From: an uncultured Synergistales bacterium
Lineage (GTDB): Bacteria; Synergistota; Synergistia; Synergistales; Aminobacteriaceae
Length of the DNA: 5,444 bases
Direction: 5' to 3'
NCBI GenBank assembly: GCA_937957815.1
Contig: CALFXN010000363.1
Coordinates: 1-5,444, forward strand
Below, in pieces: positions 1-5,444 of the stretch. The position numbers and the translations under genes are program-made. A model generated the notes under the pieces. The model did not search any database. It had not been told where the DNA came from and worked only from the letters and a program-made list of their open reading frames with translations. Position 1 is the first letter of the stretch. The number at the start of each line of letters is the position of its first letter.

Positions 1-1
1 C

Positions 2-577
2 TCCGTGATCGTCGAGGCCATCGACATATATTTCCATTCTCCGTGTCTTCGCGTCGACACGAGTCTCGATCTCGGGATCGAAGTCCGGTACGCGACGCCG
101 AAGGAAATCGGCGCGGATCGGCTGATCAATGCCGTCGCGGGAAAGTCGAAGTACGGATATCCGTTAATCGTCGTCGACTTCGGCACGGCGATCACGCTCG
201 ATGTCGTTTCCCCCGACGGCGCGTATCTCGGCGGCACGATTTCCCCGGGGATCGTGACCAGTATGGAGGCTCTTTTCGGACGGACCGCGAAGCTTCCGAA
301 GATCGCGCTCGAAATCCCTTCCGTCGCGATCGGCAGGACGACGGTCGAAGCGATCCAGTCGGGAATACTCTTCGGAACGGCGGGTCTCGTCGACGCGCTT
401 GTCCGTCGCATCGAGAGGGAGCTCGGCTGTAGGGTTACGGTCGTCGCGACGGGGGGGCACTGTTCTCTGGTCGCTTCGGCCTCCGAAACGATCGGGCACG
501 TCGATCCGGAACTGACGCTCGACGGACTCCGCATGATTTATGAACGGAACTCCGGTTCCGTCGCCCGGCCACGGTGA
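2..577 (+). CDS. coaX: Type III pantothenate kinase CoaX, C-terminal part (5' end outside window)
   Basis: CoaX phosphorylates pantothenate with ATP in the cytoplasm, the first step of coenzyme A synthesis. It belongs to the ASKHA fold and needs a monovalent cation. The reading frame is open to the left edge, so the first complete codon is at 2-4; roughly 60-80 residues are missing, including the N-terminal DxGNT phosphate-binding motif expected in a protein of about 255 residues. What remains is diagnostic: PKEIGADR (about bases 95-118), whose Asp is the likely catalytic base by family knowledge; VDFGTAITLD (about bases 173-202), the second nucleotide/cation-binding segment; YLGGTISPGI; TAKLPKI; the IQSGILFG helix; the ATGG motif at about 446-457; and the closing VDPELTLDGL...IYERN. 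The TGA stop is at 575-577. A GTG at base 5 is in frame but lies inside the conserved fold and is not the start. dus follows after 6 nt in the same frame. Confidence 0.95.
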   Translation, partial: SVIVEAIDIYFHSPCLRVDTSLDLGIEVRYATPKEIGADRLINAVAGKSKYGYPLIVVDFGTAITLDVVSPDGAYLGGTISPGIVTSMEALFGRTAKLPKIALEIPSVAIGRTTVEAIQSGILFGTAGLVDALVRRIERELGCRVTVVATGGHCSLVASASETIGHVDPELTLDGLRMIYERNSGSVARPR

Positions 578-583
578 TACGGG

Positions 584-1609
584 GTGCGTCTGGGAAATGT
601 AGCTGTCCGGAACAGGGTCTGGCTCGCTCCTCTCGCCGGGATCACGATCGCTTCGGTTCGCCGTCTTTTCGTGCGACTTGGGGTCGGCCTCGTCCATACG
701 GAGATGATCAGCGCGACGGGACTGACGAAGGGGAACCGGAAGACCGGAACGATGCTCGAACGGAATTCCCAAGCGGACGCGGACGTTCCTCTCGTCGTCC
801 AGCTTTTCGCGGGAGACGCGGAGTCTCTCGTAAGGGCCGGGGAAGCGATTCTCGAGAGCGGGGTTCGTTGTGACGCGTTCGGCATCAATATGGCGTGCCC
901 CATGCCGAAGGTACTGAAGAGAGGGGCTGGCGCCCGACTTCTCGAATATCCGGAGACAGCGGCCGGGATGACGCGGAATCTGAAGCGGCTCGGATTGCCG
1001 GTCTGGAGTAAAATACGCATGTGTCCTTCTTCGTACCCTCTTTCGACGGAGGATTTCTGTCGTCTTCTGCTCGATGCCGGGGCCGACAATATCTGCGTCC
1101 ACGGGCGGACTCCCGCGCAACGCTACGAAGGTAACGCGGACGCCGCCGAAGTGAGGCGGATGGCGGCTCTCTTTCCGGGGTTCATCAGCGCCAGCGGAGA
1201 CGTTTTCTCGCCCGAAGACGCGGTCCGGTACTGCGAGGCCGGGTGTATCGGCGTCATGGTCGCGCGTGGAGCGGTCCGCGATCCGTTCCTGGTTCCGGCC
1301 ATCCTTCGTGCGCTTGGGCAGGAACGCGGGACGGATGTATCCGAAGCGCCCGGGTGCGAAACGAGACGGGATCTTCTGATCCGCCTCGGAGACGACGTGG
1401 GACGCGAGCGCGGCGCGTCGGTCGCTCTGGTTATGGTGAAACGGTTCGCCGGCGGGGTCTTCCGCGGATTGCGGGGGGCGGGAGAGATCCGACGGAGGAT
1501 TGCGTGTGCAGCCGATTGGTGCGAGGCCCGGAGTATTCTCGAGACCTGCGCGCCGTTTTTCGAAATTGCCGAAAGGGGAGTCGAAACGAATGGACGAGAA
1601 CCATCGTAA
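584..1609 (+). CDS. dus: tRNA-dihydrouridine synthase (Dus family)
   Basis: This is an FMN-dependent enzyme that reduces specific uridines in tRNA to dihydrouridine with NADPH; 341 residues is a normal family length. The N-terminus (GNVAVRNRVWLAPLAGIT, residues 4-21) is the conserved first strand of the TIM barrel. HTEMISATGL is at 38-47 and VVQLFAGD at 71-78. The catalytic-loop motif is INMACPMPKV at 101-110 with Cys105 as the expected acid. HGRTPAQRYEG is at 173-183, SGDVFSPEDA at 204-213, and the phosphate-binding GVMVARGA at 223-230. A C-terminal helical tRNA-binding part contains KRF and a GLRGAGEIRRRI segment. GTG at 584 is the first possible start after the in-frame coaX stop and fits the family N-terminus, but has only a weak G-rich stretch ahead of it, so coupling to coaX translation is likely. 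Several motif positions depart from consensus (Ala104 for Gly, Ser204 for Asn). The DusA/B/C subtype cannot be assigned; it looks DusB-like but divergent. The last 20 nt overlap lysS. Confidence 0.93.
   Translation: MRLGNVAVRNRVWLAPLAGITIASVRRLFVRLGVGLVHTEMISATGLTKGNRKTGTMLERNSQADADVPLVVQLFAGDAESLVRAGEAILESGVRCDAFGINMACPMPKVLKRGAGARLLEYPETAAGMTRNLKRLGLPVWSKIRMCPSSYPLSTEDFCRLLLDAGADNICVHGRTPAQRYEGNADAAEVRRMAALFPGFISASGDVFSPEDAVRYCEAGCIGVMVARGAVRDPFLVPAILRALGQERGTDVSEAPGCETRRDLLIRLGDDVGRERGASVALVMVKRFAGGVFRGLRGAGEIRRRIACAADWCEARSILETCAPFFEIAERGVETNGREPS
1574..1580 (+). promoter_or_regulatory. Ribosome binding site of lysS
   Basis: AGGGGAG lies inside the end of dus, 9 nt before the ATG at 1590. 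It decides the lysS start: the frame is open back to a TTG at 1500, but the extra 30 residues that would add are unlike LysS and have no comparable ribosome binding site. Confidence 0.8.
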
Positions 1610-3116
1610 GGATCCGAATGTCGCCGTGCAGCCGGAAGATGAGATGGAGATCTTCAGGCAGCGGAAGGAGAAGCTTCTCCGTCTGCGGGAGGAAGAAGGG
1701 TACGATCCGTACAGGATAGAGAAATGGGAGCGGACGTACGCGCTCGACCGCATCAGGACCGAATTCGGTCATCTGGCCCCGGACGAAACGGAAAAATCCG
1801 TCACCGTGCGTTCCGCCGGGCGAGTCATGACGCTCAGGAAGCACGGCAAGGCGACGTTCGCGCATATGCAGGACGAGACGGATACGTTGCAGCTGTACTT
1901 CCAGTTCGACGGCATGGGAGAATCGGAATACGGCTTTGTCAAGAAATGGGTCGACACAGGCGACTGGATCGGCGTCGAAGGGCATCCGTTCAGGACGCAG
2001 CGCGGCGAACTCACGATTCTCGTCACGAAGTGCACGCTCCTCAGCAAGGCGCTCCGTCCGATGCCCGAGAAGTGGCACGGACTGACGGATACCGAGGTCC
2101 GCTACCGCCGGAGATACCTCGATCTCATCGTCAACCCCGAGGTGCGCGACACGTTCCGCAAGCGCTCCGCGATCATCTCGTCCGTTCGGAAGACGCTCGA
2201 GGATGCCGGAACGCTCGAAGTCGAAACGCCGATCCTCTCGGTCCTTGCGGGCGGCGCGAACGCGCGTCCGTTCAAGACGTTCCACAACGCGCTCGGGCTC
2301 GACATGTACCTCCGGATCGCGACGGAACTCCACCTGAAACGCCTCATCGTCGGGATGTTCGGACGGGTTTACGAAATCGGCCGGAACTTCCGCAACGAGG
2401 GCATCGATACGATGCACAATCCGGAGTTCACGGCGATGGAAGTCTACTGGGCGTACGCCGACGTCGAGGACATGATGCGGCTCACGGAGGACATCGTCCG
2501 GAACGCGGCCGACGCGGTCGGAGCCAGACACGTCTCGTACCAGGGAATCGACCTCGATATCGAATCGCCGTTCCGGCGGGCGACGATGCTCGATCTCGTG
2601 AAGGAAAAGACGGGCATCGACTTCGCGGCCGTTTCGACCGACGACGAAGCTCGGGCAATCGCCCGTTCCCGGGGCATGGAGATCAAGGGGACGGAATCCC
2701 GATTCGCGGTCATGAACGGGATGTTCGAAGCTCACGTCGAGGACACGCTTGTGCAGCCGACGTTCGTTCTCGGACACCCGACGGAGATCTCCCCGCTCGC
2801 GAAACGGGACCCGGAGAATCTGGACTATACGAGACGCTTCGAGCTCTTCATATGCGGGCGCGAAGTGGCGAACGCGTTCAGCGAACTCAACGATCCCCTC
2901 GACCAGCGCGTCAGGTTCGAGGATCAACTCCGGAAGAAGGAATCCGGAGACGAGGAAGCCCACGTCTTCGACGAGGACTTCATCAACGCGATCGAAACCG
3001 GACTTCCCCCGACGGGCGGGCTCGGGATCGGGATCGACCGTCTCGTCATGTTCCTGACGGATTCCAGATCGATCCGGGATGTCATTCTCTTCCCGACGAT
3101 GCGGCCGAAGGAGTAA
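1590..3116 (+). CDS. lysS: Lysine--tRNA ligase, class II
   Basis: This cytoplasmic enzyme charges tRNA(Lys) with lysine using ATP; family members are homodimers. Length is 508 residues, as usual. A charged N-terminal helix (about 16-55, ending in the KWERTYALDRI equivalent of the family's R-F/Y-x-R-T segment) leads into an OB-fold anticodon-binding domain (about 71-152, starting VTVRSAGRVMTLRKHGKATF). The linker PMPEKWHGLTD...RYRRRYLDLI is at 158-180. The class II catalytic core follows: motif 1 region VETPILSVLAGGANARPF (211-228); the lysine/ATP pocket LRIATELHLKRL (241-252); motif 2 GRVYEIGRNFRNEGI (258-272) followed by HNPEFTAMEVYWAYAD; GHPTEISPLAKRD (395-407); FSELNDPLDQ (430-439); and motif 3 GLGIGIDRLVMFLT (477-490), ending SIRDVILFPTMRP. 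All key residues seen are conserved. The ATG at 1590 is inside dus (20-nt overlap, different frame). ligA follows 15 nt after the TAA stop. Confidence 0.98.
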   Translation: MDENHRKDPNVAVQPEDEMEIFRQRKEKLLRLREEEGYDPYRIEKWERTYALDRIRTEFGHLAPDETEKSVTVRSAGRVMTLRKHGKATFAHMQDETDTLQLYFQFDGMGESEYGFVKKWVDTGDWIGVEGHPFRTQRGELTILVTKCTLLSKALRPMPEKWHGLTDTEVRYRRRYLDLIVNPEVRDTFRKRSAIISSVRKTLEDAGTLEVETPILSVLAGGANARPFKTFHNALGLDMYLRIATELHLKRLIVGMFGRVYEIGRNFRNEGIDTMHNPEFTAMEVYWAYADVEDMMRLTEDIVRNAADAVGARHVSYQGIDLDIESPFRRATMLDLVKEKTGIDFAAVSTDDEARAIARSRGMEIKGTESRFAVMNGMFEAHVEDTLVQPTFVLGHPTEISPLAKRDPENLDYTRRFELFICGREVANAFSELNDPLDQRVRFEDQLRKKESGDEEAHVFDEDFINAIETGLPPTGGLGIGIDRLVMFLTDSRSIRDVILFPTMRPKE

Positions 3117-5175
<2,059 letters not shown>

Positions 5176-5177
<2 letters not shown>

Positions 5178-5183
5178 GGAGGG
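5176..5183 (+). promoter_or_regulatory. Ribosome binding site of gatC
   Basis: GAGGAGGG overlaps the last two bases of the ligA TGA stop and lies 6 nt before the GTG at 5190. The strong match and spacing support GTG as the gatC start and suggest coupling to ligA translation. Confidence 0.8.
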
Positions 5184-5189
5184 ATATCC

Positions 5190-5444
5190 GTGGCTGTTAC
5201 CGAACATGATGTCCGGCACGTCGCGAACCTCGCGCGGCTCGAGGTGACGGACGAGGAGCTTCCGGCGCTGATGCGCCATTTCGACGGGATTCTCGCTCAC
5301 TTCCACCGTCTGAACGGACTGGATCTCGACGATGTGGACCCGTTCGACGCCGCCGCGTGGGAGTTGACGCCGTGGCGGACCGACGAGGCGATCGAAGCCG
5401 GCGTGCGCGAGGAGGCGCTTTCCGAGGCCCCCGGACGGCGTGGG
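5190..5444 (+). CDS. gatC: Asp-tRNA(Asn)/Glu-tRNA(Gln) amidotransferase subunit C, 3' end outside window
   Basis: GatC is the small belt-like subunit that wraps around and stabilises GatA and GatB. The GatCAB complex converts Glu-tRNA(Gln) to Gln-tRNA(Gln), and Asp-tRNA(Asn) to Asn-tRNA(Asn), where the direct synthetases are lacking. The GTG-initiated frame gives 85 residues before the window ends without a stop; the family is usually 90-100 residues, so about ten are missing. Recognisable features are the N-terminal helix MAVTEHDVRHVANLARLEVT (1-20) followed by DEEL, a second helix (about 24-41) and the VDPF turn (49-52). Then comes TPWRTDEA (60-67), matching the position of the family's LRxDE segment, and EALSEAPGRRG, matching the conserved near-C-terminal AP motif. 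It begins 12 nt after ligA. gatA and gatB would be expected next, by analogy with gatCAB operons. Confidence 0.93.
   Translation, partial: MAVTEHDVRHVANLARLEVTDEELPALMRHFDGILAHFHRLNGLDLDDVDPFDAAAWELTPWRTDEAIEAGVREEALSEAPGRRG

Noticed and set aside
5..7. GTG as a start for a short coaX
   Set aside because: The frame is open to the window edge, and a start here would remove the essential N-terminal phosphate-binding motif. The gene is simply cut by the window.
1500..1589. Possible 30-residue N-terminal extension of LysS from a TTG at 1500
   Set aside because: The added residues are Arg/Pro-rich and unlike LysS. A good ribosome binding site sits directly before the ATG at 1590.
164..1753. Long open frame on the - strand (529 codons) opposite coaX, dus and the start of lysS
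   Set aside because: The translation is rich in Arg, Asp, Ser and Pro with no recognisable domain. It runs antisense across three well-supported genes, as expected when the sense strand rarely uses TTA, CTA and TCA codons.

Overview
The window is an ordinary, densely packed run of bacterial housekeeping genes, all on the + strand. In order they are the 3' part of coaX (type III pantothenate kinase), a dus-family tRNA-dihydrouridine synthase, lysS (class II lysyl-tRNA synthetase), ligA (NAD+-dependent DNA ligase), and the 5' part of gatC (C subunit of the tRNA-dependent amidotransferase). The gene junctions measure +6, -20, +15 and +12 nt. Almost no non-coding DNA is present, and there is no room for an internal terminator or a normal intergenic promoter. 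The five genes therefore look like one stretch of a longer operon whose promoter and end lie outside the window.

Region by region: bases 2-577 are coaX without its N-terminal part; 584-1609 dus; 1590-3116 lysS, overlapping the end of dus; 3132-5177 ligA, complete with adenylation, OB, zinc-finger, helix-hairpin-helix and BRCT parts; 5190-5444 gatC, cut by the window edge roughly ten residues before its expected end. Good Shine-Dalgarno sequences precede lysS, ligA and gatC. dus has a GTG start almost directly after the coaX stop and probably depends on translational coupling.

Functionally, three genes serve translation: tRNA modification (Dus), Lys-tRNA charging (LysS) and amidation of misacylated Glu-tRNA(Gln)/Asp-tRNA(Asn) (GatC within GatCAB). 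CoaX makes the first committed intermediate of coenzyme A synthesis, and LigA seals nicks in replication and repair. No shared pathway links all five; grouping of core growth genes is the simplest reading.

The DNA is G+C-rich (about 60% by eye, not computed), with heavy use of TCG, GAC, CTC and similar codons. Type III pantothenate kinase, GatCAB and bacterial class II LysS together fit a free-living bacterium outside the Enterobacteria. The order coaX-dus-lysS resembles Clostridia-like lineages, and the high G+C and divergent Dus make a Synergistota-type organism a reasonable but unproven guess from memory. I see no mobile element, CRISPR array, RNA gene, phage gene or unknown system here.
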